DNA of 46,061 nucleotides from MSPOR6 sp964652195. Its GTDB lineage: Bacteria; Poribacteria; WGA-4E; WGA-3G. Below are positions 34,302-43,289 of the stretch, piece by piece; the stretch's first letter is position 1; every line of letters starts with the position of its first letter. Below the pieces are notes generated by a model that was given only the letters and a program-made list of their open reading frames with translations, made no database searches and had not been told where the DNA came from. Location: NCBI GenBank assembly GCA_964652195.1, contig CAZZBB010000071.1, positions 1-46,061 of the forward strand, written 5' to 3'. A program made the translations under genes and the position numbers.

Positions 34302-35240
34302 ATGTGGTTAGAGTTACAACAACTATTGGATGCTCTAAATTCTGTAACAACCATTCCCATTATCCCATATAATGATGGTAAGATAGATTATGCTGGTCAT
34401 TCAAAGAATATTGACTATTTAATGACGAATAACTATCTGGATGAAGACCGGAAACGGGTCATTGCCATTGCAGGGACAAGTTTAATACATCATATATCTG
34501 AAACGAATCAGTTAAGATTAATTGAGAGAACTGGAGACCTAATCGGGAATGATGGTGTATTGATGTCCGGTATTGTTCCAAACCCTATTAAACAGGCAGG
34601 TCAACTCATTGAAGCTCAATCTGAACTAAACAGACCACCAGATGTCTATTTGTTGATGCCGTTAACAGGGGTTTCTAATCCAGTCGGTATATATGAAGCG
34701 TATATGCAATTTGCTGAAAATTATGGAACTAAATGTAATGCAAGATTTATTTACTATTTCCGTCAAAAACGGGATTTAGAAACTGTTATCCGTTTGTTGA
34801 ATGATTCACCACATTTTATTGGGGTAAAAATCGGTACGGATGTGGATGATGTACAACCGATTGTTGAAGGTGTTGGGAATAATGGGATTGTCATGTGGGG
34901 TATTGGGGATAGATGTACCCAACCTGCTCAATTAGGTACGAAAGGTCATACTTCGGGTATAGCAGTTGCTTATGTACGTGCTTCAGATGAGATCAATAAT
35001 GCACAACGGAAAAGGGATTTCGATACATCGGCGCGTATTGAAGCAGATATAAGTCCACTTGAAGAAATTCGGTTCATGAATGAACGGGTATACAATTATT
35101 CAGCTGTCGTTGAGAGTATGATTTTAGGTGGCTTTGAAGATATTGAGGCTGGAACTGGCGGACCATTTAACCCACGTGTACCACCTGAAATTAGAAAACA
35201 ACTCAAAACAATTACACAGGATTTAAAACGATATCATTAA
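34302..35240 (+). CDS. DapA/NanA-family lyase or synthase
   Basis: 312 residues of the class I, Schiff-base aldolase TIM-barrel family (dihydrodipicolinate synthase / N-acetylneuraminate lyase / KDG aldolase). The Schiff-base lysine is in FIGVKIGTD; the N-terminal strand is TIPIIPYNDGKIDYAGH. The usual GGTGE loop is AGTSLIHH here and the YNxP tyrosine loop is IYYFRQKRD, so it is not a canonical DapA and its substrate is unknown; a sugar-acid aldolase is possible. AGAAGGAG precedes the ATG. It is 12 bp after the DUF5683 gene and so co-transcribed with it. Confidence 0.8.
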   Translation: MWLELQQLLDALNSVTTIPIIPYNDGKIDYAGHSKNIDYLMTNNYLDEDRKRVIAIAGTSLIHHISETNQLRLIERTGDLIGNDGVLMSGIVPNPIKQAGQLIEAQSELNRPPDVYLLMPLTGVSNPVGIYEAYMQFAENYGTKCNARFIYYFRQKRDLETVIRLLNDSPHFIGVKIGTDVDDVQPIVEGVGNNGIVMWGIGDRCTQPAQLGTKGHTSGIAVAYVRASDEINNAQRKRDFDTSARIEADISPLEEIRFMNERVYNYSAVVESMILGGFEDIEAGTGGPFNPRVPPEIRKQLKTITQDLKRYH

Positions 35241-35259
35241 TCAATCTCTTACGTCTGTA

Positions 35260-35337
35260 ATACCATTTCTAAAACTGTTTATCCTCTGAACAGTTTTTAT
35301 GCATGCCTTGAAAGACTGCAAAAATCAGAAATGGTAT
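35260..35337 (+). repeat. MITE-like element, shortened copy C
   Basis: ATACCATTTCT (35260-35270) and AGAAATGGTAT (35327-35337) are perfect 11-bp inverted repeats bounding 78 bp. The left half lines up with copy B (TTTATCC, GAACAGTT, GCATG, CTTGAAA); the right half is deleted relative to A and B. Confidence 0.7.
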
Positions 35338-35469
35338 AACAACTCGAATCCAGTATTGTATATCTTGTGTATGAGTGGCTTCGTTTCCCTTCTCTTGTCT
35401 TGGTATTATAGCCTACTTGTCTTACCAATATAAACAGACTAACTGACTCTGCAGTGAGAAAACTACCCA

Positions 35470-37176
35470 ATGTCATTTGATAGCTTAATCCTTAGAAATG
35501 TCACACAGGAATATCAGCAAACACTCTTGGGTGGAACAATACGACATATCCAGCAAGTTAACCCTACCGATTTTTCATTCAAAATTGCCCATGGTACACA
35601 CACTTATTGGATGAATATCTCAGCACATTCTACCCATGCCCGAACACATCTAATTCAGAAACCCTTACCAGGTCAAAAGCAATCCTATTTGGCGGATTAT
35701 CTATCAACTCACCTAAAACATGGTACCATTACCGAAATTTCGCAAGTTGGCTTGGATCGTATCTTGAAAATTTCAGTTCAACCTGTATCTGATGATCCAA
35801 TCCAACCAACCCCAAAAACCCTTATCTTAGAATTTATGGGGAAACACAGTAATATCATCCTAATTGACGATACCGAGAAAAGAATCCTTGAATGTTTGAA
35901 ACATATTGACGAATCTATAAGTCGATTCCGTGAAGTTCTTCCAGGAGAAAACTATACTCTACCACCTCAACAGGACAAATTAAATCCTTTTTCTTTTAAT
36001 GAAAACACGTTTTCTCAGTTTTTTCAAAATACAGATGTAAGTTGGAAATCTCTCTTTAACAATATTGATGGTTTAAGTCCTACTCTTGCAAAGGAAATAA
36101 TTAAAAGAGCAGAAAGTACAGAACTATGGGATGCATTCAAGCAAGTTATCAAGTATTTCGACATACATCATAGTGTACCTCAAGTAATTATAGATGGTGA
36201 AAAACCTATAGTCGCTTCATCCCTACCCCTACATCAATTTGCAGATACAGATTCATTACCATTTAATACAATGAGTGAAGCACTTGCAACATATTATGAT
36301 AGAGTATCTGAGAACGAGAAAAAAATATCTGACAAGAACAAACTCCTACAAGCCTTAAAAAAACAAGAGAGTTTACTAAAACGAAAAGAGAAAGGATTAA
36401 CACAAGATTTAGCACGCGCAGAGAATGCAGATACTTATCGGATACAAGGGGAGTTAATATTAGCAAATATTAATAAAATTACACGCGGACAGAGGAGTGC
36501 GGAATTGCAGAATTACTATAGTCCAGATCTTGATACTCTTAAGATTTCACTTGATCCTGAATTAACTCCAGCTGATAATGCCCAGAGATATTTCAAAAAA
36601 TATACGAAAGCGAAACGTGGTTATTCTGAGATTCAACAGAGACTCGCTGACCTTGAGGCAGAACATGAAGTTTTAAAAGTCAATGAATCTAAAGTTGCTT
36701 CTGCAGAAACACTTGAAGATCTGGATAAGATTCTAAATGAATTTATTCAGATTGGTTATATCAAAACCCAAAAACATGGTAAACAACAAGAAACAGGTGA
36801 AGGACCATTTCGACGGTATACATCATCTAACGGTTTCCAAATTTATGTTGGACGAAATAGTCAATCAAATGATCTGCTCCTACGTCAGATAGCCAAACCC
36901 CGTGATATGTGGCTTCATGCTAAACAGATTCACGGTTCGCATGTAATTATCCGCAATCCTGAAAACCGTCCTGATATACCTATGCCAACTTTACTCCAAG
37001 CCGCACAGCTTGCAGCCTTTTATAGTAAGGCACATCATTCCAGTTATGTTCCAGTTGACTACACTTGGGCGCGCTATGTCGTGAAACGTAAAGGTAATGT
37101 AGCCGGTTTTGTACACTATACTCAGGAAAAGACGTTGTATGTTGAACCTGCTGTCCCATCATCAGTGAAAGACTGA
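35470..37176 (+). CDS. rqcH: NFACT family protein (RqcH/Tae2-like)
   Basis: 568 residues. The NFACT-N domain opens MSFDSLILRNVTQEYQQTLLGGTI and includes GLDRILKI with the Asp-Arg pair that RqcH needs for C-terminal alanine tailing. A long coiled coil lies in the middle (about 270-420; KNKLLQALKKQESLLKRKEK). The C-terminal NFACT-R domain carries PRDMWLHAKQIHGSHVII. RqcH adds Ala tails to nascent chains on stalled 50S subunits for degradation; older annotation calls it fibronectin-binding protein. The conserved Asp-Arg favours a working tailing factor. No Shine-Dalgarno stands out. Ends in TGA. Confidence 0.88.
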   Translation: MSFDSLILRNVTQEYQQTLLGGTIRHIQQVNPTDFSFKIAHGTHTYWMNISAHSTHARTHLIQKPLPGQKQSYLADYLSTHLKHGTITEISQVGLDRILKISVQPVSDDPIQPTPKTLILEFMGKHSNIILIDDTEKRILECLKHIDESISRFREVLPGENYTLPPQQDKLNPFSFNENTFSQFFQNTDVSWKSLFNNIDGLSPTLAKEIIKRAESTELWDAFKQVIKYFDIHHSVPQVIIDGEKPIVASSLPLHQFADTDSLPFNTMSEALATYYDRVSENEKKISDKNKLLQALKKQESLLKRKEKGLTQDLARAENADTYRIQGELILANINKITRGQRSAELQNYYSPDLDTLKISLDPELTPADNAQRYFKKYTKAKRGYSEIQQRLADLEAEHEVLKVNESKVASAETLEDLDKILNEFIQIGYIKTQKHGKQQETGEGPFRRYTSSNGFQIYVGRNSQSNDLLLRQIAKPRDMWLHAKQIHGSHVIIRNPENRPDIPMPTLLQAAQLAAFYSKAHHSSYVPVDYTWARYVVKRKGNVAGFVHYTQEKTLYVEPAVPSSVKD

Positions 37177-37276
37177 TATAATTTCTCTTTCAACCCCTTT
37201 GTTAATGCTTCTCATTGCCTCCGGTTATTTAGTTTTAAGAATTATCAGTAAATTTGTGTTACTAATAGTATATTTC

Positions 37277-37363
37277 GTAGGTTGGGTTGAACCGCAGGTG
37301 AAACCCAACATTTCCTGTATGTCCAGCGTTACATGTTGGGTTTCGTTCCTCAACCCAACTTAC
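37277..37363. repeat. 87-bp nested-hairpin repeat (GTTGGGTT type)
   Basis: Outer arms GTAGGTTGGGTTGA (37277-37290) and 37350-37363 (one G-U pair) enclose inner arms AAACCCAACAT (37301-37311) and ATGTTGGGTTT (37333-37343). From memory, similar GTTGGGTTTCGTTCCTCAAC repeats occur widely in cyanobacteria and some other bacteria; a database check is needed. Confidence 0.75.
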
Positions 37364-37442
37364 AGGTAAGTTTATATAGAAATGTGAAAAATATAGCACA
37401 AAATATGAAAACTAAATAACCTTGTCAATTACCAAGAATTTG

Positions 37443-37471
37443 TTGACACAATACCTGTATATAATTATACT
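37443..37471 (+). promoter_or_regulatory. Promoter for the 37500 gene
   Basis: TTGACA at 37443-37448 and TATACT at 37466-37471 with a 17-bp spacer, 28 nt before the ATG at 37500, with AAAGGAGG between. It lies inside the upstream open frame and so supports the later start. Confidence 0.65.
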
Positions 37472-37499
37472 TACACTCAATAAAAGGAGGAATAGTGCA

Positions 37500-38219
37500 A
37501 TGTTACAAAAGTTAATACTGGTGTTGCTTGTAGTCTGTTGTATAGTATCATTTTCTATAGATCAAACATTCGCTTTAGATGAATGGGTGCCAATTGATAT
37601 AGAACCCTATTCAAATACGAAATTAAAAGGTCATCAATGGTGGACATTAAATGCAGGTGACAGTACGTACTCTCGTCTTCCTATTGGTGAAGTAGCAGAT
37701 TTTGAAGGTCCTGAAAAAGAGGTTAAATTTCAGATAATTGATGGGGCTATTGTTCTCTTCGGAACAAACGCAGCGCGATGGCCGAAATCTGTTGACAATA
37801 TTACTATCGGTGGTAAAGCAAAATCAATTTATTTTTTACATGCAACAGGTTGGAGCGCTGCAGGTGTACCAAGTTATAAGTTTGTGATGAATTATAAAGG
37901 CGGGAAGCAAGAAGTCCTTGAAATGATTACAAATGTTAACTCACATGATTGGTGTCACGAAACAAAAGGATTTGAAGATAAAAATTCCGTATGGGGATGG
38001 ACATTAAATGAAGGTCCTCCATGTGGACACGCAGGTGCAATCACGACGAAATGGGATAATCCTCATCCTACCTCCGAAATTATATCTATTGATGCAGTTT
38101 CTTTAGAATTGGGGGCTGTACCAATAATACTCGCAATTTCATTAGGTGATGGGTCGTTGGATGTACACCCAACAGAAAAAATGACACTTACCTGGGGAAG
38201 TCTCAAGAAGTCATTCTGA
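37500..38219 (+). CDS. Secreted protein with a C-terminal TWGxLK tail
   Basis: 239 residues from the ATG at 37500, chosen because the promoter and AAAGGAGG lie just upstream and because this Met opens a clean signal peptide (LQKLILVLLVVCCIVSFSI). The mature part is beta-rich with no family I recognise (WVPIDIEPYSNTKLKGHQWW, FLHATGWSAAGVPSYKFVM). The last 15 residues, EKMTLTWGSLKKSF, match the ends of the two LamG proteins at 43290 and 44151, preceded in each by a VxP/VxA segment. That tail is probably a shared sorting or anchoring signal. It may be a carbohydrate-binding or surface protein; this is not shown. Confidence 0.7.
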   Translation: MLQKLILVLLVVCCIVSFSIDQTFALDEWVPIDIEPYSNTKLKGHQWWTLNAGDSTYSRLPIGEVADFEGPEKEVKFQIIDGAIVLFGTNAARWPKSVDNITIGGKAKSIYFLHATGWSAAGVPSYKFVMNYKGGKQEVLEMITNVNSHDWCHETKGFEDKNSVWGWTLNEGPPCGHAGAITTKWDNPHPTSEIISIDAVSLELGAVPIILAISLGDGSLDVHPTEKMTLTWGSLKKSF

Positions 38220-38226
38220 GATTAAG

Positions 38227-38436
38227 AAAATTAGGAGTCCGATTAAGAGAATTGGTGGATTAATATCCCACTATTCAGATATCCAAGGTAGGTACGATTT
38301 TCAATCACGGTTAACCCTGGTGAATGGGCGTTTGGCATTCATATCCGTCAAATACCCATTCACCCATTCGGGTTGATTGGGATATGCCAACCGTTCATTT
38401 CCCAATGATATCTTGATTCGGACCCTCCTAATCTTT
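38227..38436. repeat. Long imperfect hairpin between convergent genes
   Basis: Arms at 38227-38248 (ATTAGGAGTCCGATTAAG) and 38411-38436 are near complements, enclosing a second pair at 38322-38346 and 38381-38400 around TTGGCAT/ATGCCAA. It may fold as one RNA stem from either strand and end both convergent transcripts; it also resembles a decayed palindromic element. Confidence 0.55.
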
Positions 38437-38484
38437 CATACTAAACTGAAGTCTAATACTCCTTAAACCAAGTTTACTTAATAT

Positions 38485-39372
38485 TTACCCATTTGGTAAG
38501 AACTGGCGAAGATGGTTTCCACCGATGGCAAAACCTTCTAAACCAGGTGCACCACGATCCTCATTTTCAACACACAGCACATAATCATATCCAGATTCAA
38601 GCAATGCCCCAATAATTGTTCCCCAATTCAACTGTCCTCTTCCGGGGACACGATATTGCCACCACCAATTACCTATTATTCCTTGACGAAATAACATGCG
38701 AGGACTAATTTCACAATCTTTGACATCTGCATAATACCATTTTCCATCAAACATTCGAATAGCATCCTCTGCAGGTAAAATTCCCATCCACAACCAATGT
38801 GATGGATCACAAGATAGACCCAATGCATCTGATGGAACAGCCTGAAGAATACGTTCCCACATCTCTGGATTACAGGCGATATTCCCCATGCGCACTGCAC
38901 AATCCAGGGCGAGTTTCACACCCTTGTCCTCTGCGTATTCGACCACAGGTGTCCACATTTCCTTGAAACGTCCAACAAGTTCCATAGAACGATCGCCTGG
39001 ATTCCCCGGGTCGGATGAGAATTGTCCATAAAAATGCCAACTCACTGGACTACCAGCATAAGTTACGACCACAGGTATATTGAGAATATGTGCAGCCTGA
39101 ATTGCTTCTATTAGACGGTCATGTGCATTGTTGCGTGTTTCTAAGTCATCATCCAGTAAATTACAGTGTGCTGTTAGTGCTGCAACATAAATACTCAGTT
39201 CTGACAATAAATCCTTGACTTCTTCTCCTTCAGACACTATAATCTTGTTCGGTTCAAATAAGCCATTGACATTCGGTCTGATTGCGTCAAAGTTGTTAGC
39301 AATTGACCATTCTGAACATTCCTGAAGACTCCATGCACCACCACCGACACTTGTGCTAAAACATATATCCAT
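38485..39372 (-). CDS. Sugar-phosphate isomerase/epimerase-like TIM-barrel protein
   Basis: 295 residues of the xylose-isomerase-like / AP-endonuclease-2 TIM-barrel superfamily. Metal-ligand positions are visible in LDCAVRMG, LGLSCDPSHWLWMG (Asp-x-x-His), YYADVKDCE and VLCVENEDRG. Members act as epimerases or isomerases on sugars, ketoses or inositols; the substrate cannot be told. AGGGG lies before the ATG. This gene type and the Gfo/Idh enzymes here often work on the same polyols, but they are not adjacent. Confidence 0.82.
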   Translation of the reverse strand: MDICFSTSVGGGAWSLQECSEWSIANNFDAIRPNVNGLFEPNKIIVSEGEEVKDLLSELSIYVAALTAHCNLLDDDLETRNNAHDRLIEAIQAAHILNIPVVVTYAGSPVSWHFYGQFSSDPGNPGDRSMELVGRFKEMWTPVVEYAEDKGVKLALDCAVRMGNIACNPEMWERILQAVPSDALGLSCDPSHWLWMGILPAEDAIRMFDGKWYYADVKDCEISPRMLFRQGIIGNWWWQYRVPGRGQLNWGTIIGALLESGYDYVLCVENEDRGAPGLEGFAIGGNHLRQFLPNG

Positions 39373-39415
39373 ATTATACCCCTATTGATAGAATTGAAAT
39401 CATAGTATAACAGTT

Positions 39416-40090
39416 ATGCAAATTATTTGTGAAGGTAATCTAACGACTCAACTACTTGACCTATATCATCAATTGCAATTAGAACACGGAAAATTAAGAT
39501 GGTGGCCAGCGGACACTCCTTTTGAAGTAGCTCTTGGGGCAATTTTAACGCAAGCCACTGCATGGCGAAATGTGGAGAAAGCACTGGATAATTTAAAAGC
39601 TGCAGATAAGTTTACTCCCGAAAAAATCAATAAACTCAGTCAAGACGAGTTGGAAGAACTTGTACGACCCTCTGGATATTTTCGAGTTAAGGCAAAGAAG
39701 GTACGTGCATTTGTTGAACATCTTATTGAACGTCCCATGTCTGTCATGTTCAAGCAGGATGTTCCTGAGTTAAGAGAAGAATTGCTATCAATCTTCGGTG
39801 TGGGTCCGGAAACTGCTGATTCAATTATTTTGTATGCTGCAGAAAAACCAAGCTTTGTTGTTGATACTTACACATACAGATTAGTGAGTAGATTAGGATG
39901 GGTTGAAGGCAATTTTCACTATGAAAGACTAAGATCTCTGTTTATGGATAACCTTCCACACGAAGTTGAACTGTTTAACGAATACCATGCACTCGTTGTG
40001 CGGCATGGTGCACGAGTATGTAAGAAAACTCCTGAGTGCATAGCCTGTTGTCTACAAGAAAATTGTGATTACTCTTCCAATTTAGCTTAG
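39416..40090 (+). CDS. HhH-GPD DNA glycosylase, MagIII-like
   Basis: 224 residues of the endonuclease III superfamily. The helix-hairpin-helix reads FGVGPETADSIILYA; the catalytic Asp is in VVDTYTYRL. The lysine that gives endonuclease III its lyase activity (in GVGRKTA) is Glu here, and LTQATAWRNVEKAL, RPSGYFRVKAKKVRAF and the C-terminal cysteine cluster CKKTPECIACCLQENC match the MagIII-type 3-methyladenine glycosylases. So it is probably a monofunctional glycosylase with a 4Fe-4S cluster, not a lyase. It is divergent from the previous gene, with 43 bp between starts. Confidence 0.82.
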   Translation: MQIICEGNLTTQLLDLYHQLQLEHGKLRWWPADTPFEVALGAILTQATAWRNVEKALDNLKAADKFTPEKINKLSQDELEELVRPSGYFRVKAKKVRAFVEHLIERPMSVMFKQDVPELREELLSIFGVGPETADSIILYAAEKPSFVVDTYTYRLVSRLGWVEGNFHYERLRSLFMDNLPHEVELFNEYHALVVRHGARVCKKTPECIACCLQENCDYSSNLA

Positions 40091-40144
40091 AGTTACATCT
40101 ATGAGGTGTTGGTCAGACCTTGCGTTTCATCTTTTCTGTTGAGA

Positions 40145-41803
40145 TTATGGCTTATCTTCCTTTATATTTATGAAGGTATTGGCTTCAACATTTTTCAAAG
40201 TCTGAACATGACCACAAATCCATTTCACTGTCACCAAATCAATCTTCTCAACATTTCCTAACCCAAAATGTAACCTCATATCATTCTGACTGAGATATCC
40301 CGAACCACTCTTTACCTCCCGAATTTGCGTTAAATTATCTGTCATAACAGTTACCCGTGCTCCAATAGCATCTTTGGCACAGTGTGTCCCAATAAGCTTT
40401 ACAGTTAACCAATTCTGAGAGTTCCCATTTTCATTTCGTATAACAGTCGGTGAATTTTTAAGGTTTGCTACTACCATGTCAACATCTCCATCGTTATCAA
40501 TATCTCCAAATGCTGTACCTCTACTTACTTTGTGTGGTAAAGCCAGATCTACCTCTTCAAATGTATCCCCTTCTTTATTCATAAATAGTTGGTTAGGTTG
40601 TACGTATGTACCCACAGGATCATAATCTTCAATATTATCATCCAAATGTCCATTAGCAACAAAGAGATCAAGCCAACCATCGTTGTTCAGATCGACGAAA
40701 TCCACACCCCACGCCAAATACGGTAGACTCTTTGCTCCTATTCCGATAGGGAAACTCACATCCTTAAAATACTTCTCATGCTCATTATGATAGATGTTAT
40801 TCACCTGGTCCTGAAAATTCGTAATGACAATATCCAGAAATCCGTCATTGTCATAATCACCAAGATTTGCTCCCATTCCACTATAAGGACGTCCTTCCTC
40901 ACTTAACGCAACACCACTAAATAATGCATCTTCAGTAAACGTACCATCTCCATTGTTATAGTAGAGCATATCAGGTGTTGTGTCATTCGCAATAAAAATG
41001 TCTATATCACCATCATTATCCACATCACCACAAACCACACCTAAACCTTTTCCAGCTGGGGCAGTAATGCCTGCTTTTTCGGTTACATCAGTAAATGTAC
41101 CATCACCATTATTACGGTAGAGTATATCTGCTTCGGCATTGAGTGCTTCAGGTGTGCAATACACAGGAATACCTTGATGGGTACACTCAGGATTAGATTC
41201 TGTATCAAATTGAACATAATTTACAACATATAGATCAAGGTATCCATCCGCATTATAATCTAAGAAAGCACAACCACTACTGAACTGACTACCCCCCACA
41301 CCTGTCTGCTCGGTTACATCGGTAAACGAGCCTTCACCATTGTTCTTATATAGAATATTTTTGCCATAATTTGTCACATACAGATCGGCAAATCCGTCAT
41401 TGTTGTAATCGCCGACACAACAGCCATTCCCGTATCTGAAATCCCTTACAGAGGCTTCCTTTGTCACATCGGTATACTTACCGTTATCGTTGCGATATAA
41501 TACATTTGTTGCACCTTTTTTGGATGCCACCGATGGTAAATCTGACCCGTTGACCAAATATAAATCTAAATCTTTATCATTATCGTAATCAAATAAAGCC
41601 AGACCTCTACCGAGGGGTTCGATAAAGTACTTCCTACCACTTTCACCATTAACATCTTTAAAGTCAATTCCAAGTTCTTTTGTTACATCACTAAAAGTTG
41701 GTTTAACAGATAAGGGAGAGCCGTTTTGGGTCAAACTATTCTCAATTAGAACAAGTAGAAGAAGAATGGATAGTATCCACATGAAATATACAGTGTATCT
41801 CAT
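40145..41803 (-). CDS. FG-GAP/VCBS repeat protein with ASPIC/UnbV domain (CRTAC1-like)
   Basis: 552 residues. A signal anchor (MWILSILLLLVLIEN) is followed by a seven-bladed FG-GAP/VCBS propeller rich in DYDNDKDLDLYLV, DYNNDGFADLYVTNYG, DVDNDGDIDIFIAND and DLNNDGWLDLFVANG; each DxDxDGxxD loop should bind Ca2+. The C-terminal 90 residues are the ASPIC/UnbV domain (NWLTVKLIGTHCAKDAIGARV). A family found in surface-exposed adhesins of marine bacteria. No partner gene is adjacent; the two flanking genes are convergent or divergent. Confidence 0.88.
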   Translation of the reverse strand: MRYTVYFMWILSILLLLVLIENSLTQNGSPLSVKPTFSDVTKELGIDFKDVNGESGRKYFIEPLGRGLALFDYDNDKDLDLYLVNGSDLPSVASKKGATNVLYRNDNGKYTDVTKEASVRDFRYGNGCCVGDYNNDGFADLYVTNYGKNILYKNNGEGSFTDVTEQTGVGGSQFSSGCAFLDYNADGYLDLYVVNYVQFDTESNPECTHQGIPVYCTPEALNAEADILYRNNGDGTFTDVTEKAGITAPAGKGLGVVCGDVDNDGDIDIFIANDTTPDMLYYNNGDGTFTEDALFSGVALSEEGRPYSGMGANLGDYDNDGFLDIVITNFQDQVNNIYHNEHEKYFKDVSFPIGIGAKSLPYLAWGVDFVDLNNDGWLDLFVANGHLDDNIEDYDPVGTYVQPNQLFMNKEGDTFEEVDLALPHKVSRGTAFGDIDNDGDVDMVVANLKNSPTVIRNENGNSQNWLTVKLIGTHCAKDAIGARVTVMTDNLTQIREVKSGSGYLSQNDMRLHFGLGNVEKIDLVTVKWICGHVQTLKNVEANTFINIKEDKP

Positions 41804-42081
41804 AAATACGAATCGTTTGTATTGATAAAATCCTCATCGTAGGGACGGGGTTTTCCCGCACGTTGTTTCAATATAGTACAGGGGAAAATCAAAGAATTCT
41901 CCAAATATATCATTTCTGAGATTGGCTCAAATTTTTATATCGCATAGCGAACGTGTTATGATATAATCAGATAAAATAGTCCTTCTTAAATACCAGTCTT
42001 TTTATCAATAAGTCTGGCAAATATATTATAGATGTTCCACTTTTAATTATCCAATTAAGTTTTGAATCCAGGAGAGAATTA

Positions 42082-43047
42082 ATGGCAAATTTACGTTTTG
42101 GTGTTGTCGGTTTAGGTATGGGAATGAATAGATCAGGTATGATCCATGGCACAGATGGTGCTGAACTCGTCGCTGTTGCTGATCTTGATGAAAATCGACG
42201 GAAGGCAGCAGAGGAAAGGTTTGGGTGTGAAAGTCATGATGATGCCTTAGAGATGTTTGATCGAGACGATATTGATGTAGGGATGATTATGACACCAAGT
42301 GGTTTCCACGGCAAGTTCGGTGAAGAAGCAGCACGCCGCGGAAAACATGTCATCACCACAAAACCTATGGATGTGAGTGTCGAAAATTGTAATTCACTGA
42401 TCAAAACCTGTGAAGAGAATAACGTTAAACTGCTTGTAGACTTTGGTGAAAGATACGGAAATCATAACAGGAGAATTAAAACCGCTTTGGATCAGGGAAC
42501 ACTCGGTAGACCTTTACTATGCGAACTACGTATGAAATGGAAACGACCTGATAGCTACTATGTCGGCTGGCACGGCACTTGGGAATTTGATGGTGGTGGT
42601 TCAATTATGAACCAAGGTGTGCACTATATCGATTTAATGTTGTGGTTTATGGGACCTGTTAAACGTATCATTGGAGCTCATTTTGATGTTTACGACCATG
42701 AAAATTGCGAAACTGAGGATATGACCTCTGCCATTTTAGAATTTGAAAACGGTGCTCTTGGACATGTACTGACGACGACTACATTTCCTGGGGATAGTGT
42801 TTCAATGATTCACATTCATGGTGAGAAAGGCATTGTCGGTATTGGACCAGAAATGTGGCAGTTCGCTGACGATGAAGAACCTGAAATAGAACTTCCACCT
42901 TATCCTATGAATGTTATTCAAGATGCAATACAAGTTATAAACGATGGTGCGTCCCCAGCAGTTGATGGTTATGAAGGTAGACGTTCAGTTGAACTCAACA
43001 TGGCTATCTATGAATGTGCCCGAACAGGCAAACCTGTTACAATGTAA
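42082..43047 (+). CDS. Gfo/Idh/MocA-family oxidoreductase (second)
   Basis: 321 residues. The Rossmann domain starts FGVVGLGMGMNRSGMIHG; the KPMD motif (ITTKPMDVSV) has the conserved lysine; GGGSIMNQGVHYIDLMLW carries the active-site histidine of the family. The sequence is distinct from the 20665 enzyme. The substrate is a sugar or polyol, unknown. AGGAGAG precedes the ATG. Confidence 0.87.
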   Translation: MANLRFGVVGLGMGMNRSGMIHGTDGAELVAVADLDENRRKAAEERFGCESHDDALEMFDRDDIDVGMIMTPSGFHGKFGEEAARRGKHVITTKPMDVSVENCNSLIKTCEENNVKLLVDFGERYGNHNRRIKTALDQGTLGRPLLCELRMKWKRPDSYYVGWHGTWEFDGGGSIMNQGVHYIDLMLWFMGPVKRIIGAHFDVYDHENCETEDMTSAILEFENGALGHVLTTTTFPGDSVSMIHIHGEKGIVGIGPEMWQFADDEEPEIELPPYPMNVIQDAIQVINDGASPAVDGYEGRRSVELNMAIYECARTGKPVTM

Positions 43048-43126
43048 AATCTCAAATTATTTCCTACATCCGGTGCGGTTAGATGAAGTTTAATTTTAAA
43101 ATTTGGTAATTTTGGAGAAATATCCA

Positions 43127-43210
43127 AATCAACGGTATGAATGCTATTTAGCATTCCCCGTGGTTAGAAACCGCCAAATCAACGGTATGAATGCCTTAGG
43201 GCATTCCCCG
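43127..43210. repeat. Two GAATGCC hairpin repeats, reverse orientation
   Basis: Two 34-bp units at 43127-43160 and 43177-43210, each AATCAACGGTATGAATGC...GCATTCCCCG, spaced 16 bp apart. They are the reverse complement of the units at 27316-27510, so the family is dispersed. Confidence 0.8.
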
Positions 43211-43221
43211 CCTACAGAAGA

Positions 43222-43255
43222 ACCAAAGGAGTGGGTTAAACCCCACTCCTTTGGT
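43222..43255. terminator. Terminator-like hairpin between convergent genes
   Basis: ACCAAAGGAGTGGG (43222-43235) pairs with 43242-43255 over a 6-nt loop. It lies between the ends of the Gfo/Idh gene (43047) and the minus-strand LamG gene (43290). No long U-tract is seen on either side. Confidence 0.6.
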
Positions 43256-43289
43256 ATATTAAGTAATTCAAATGAATAAAGTGCTGATG

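Larger units (their letters stand above)
37177..37499. other. 323-bp spacer with a nested hairpin and a promoter
   Basis: No gene is seen. It contains the hairpin repeat at 37277-37363 and the strong promoter-like site at 37443-37471 for the next gene. Confidence 0.6.
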
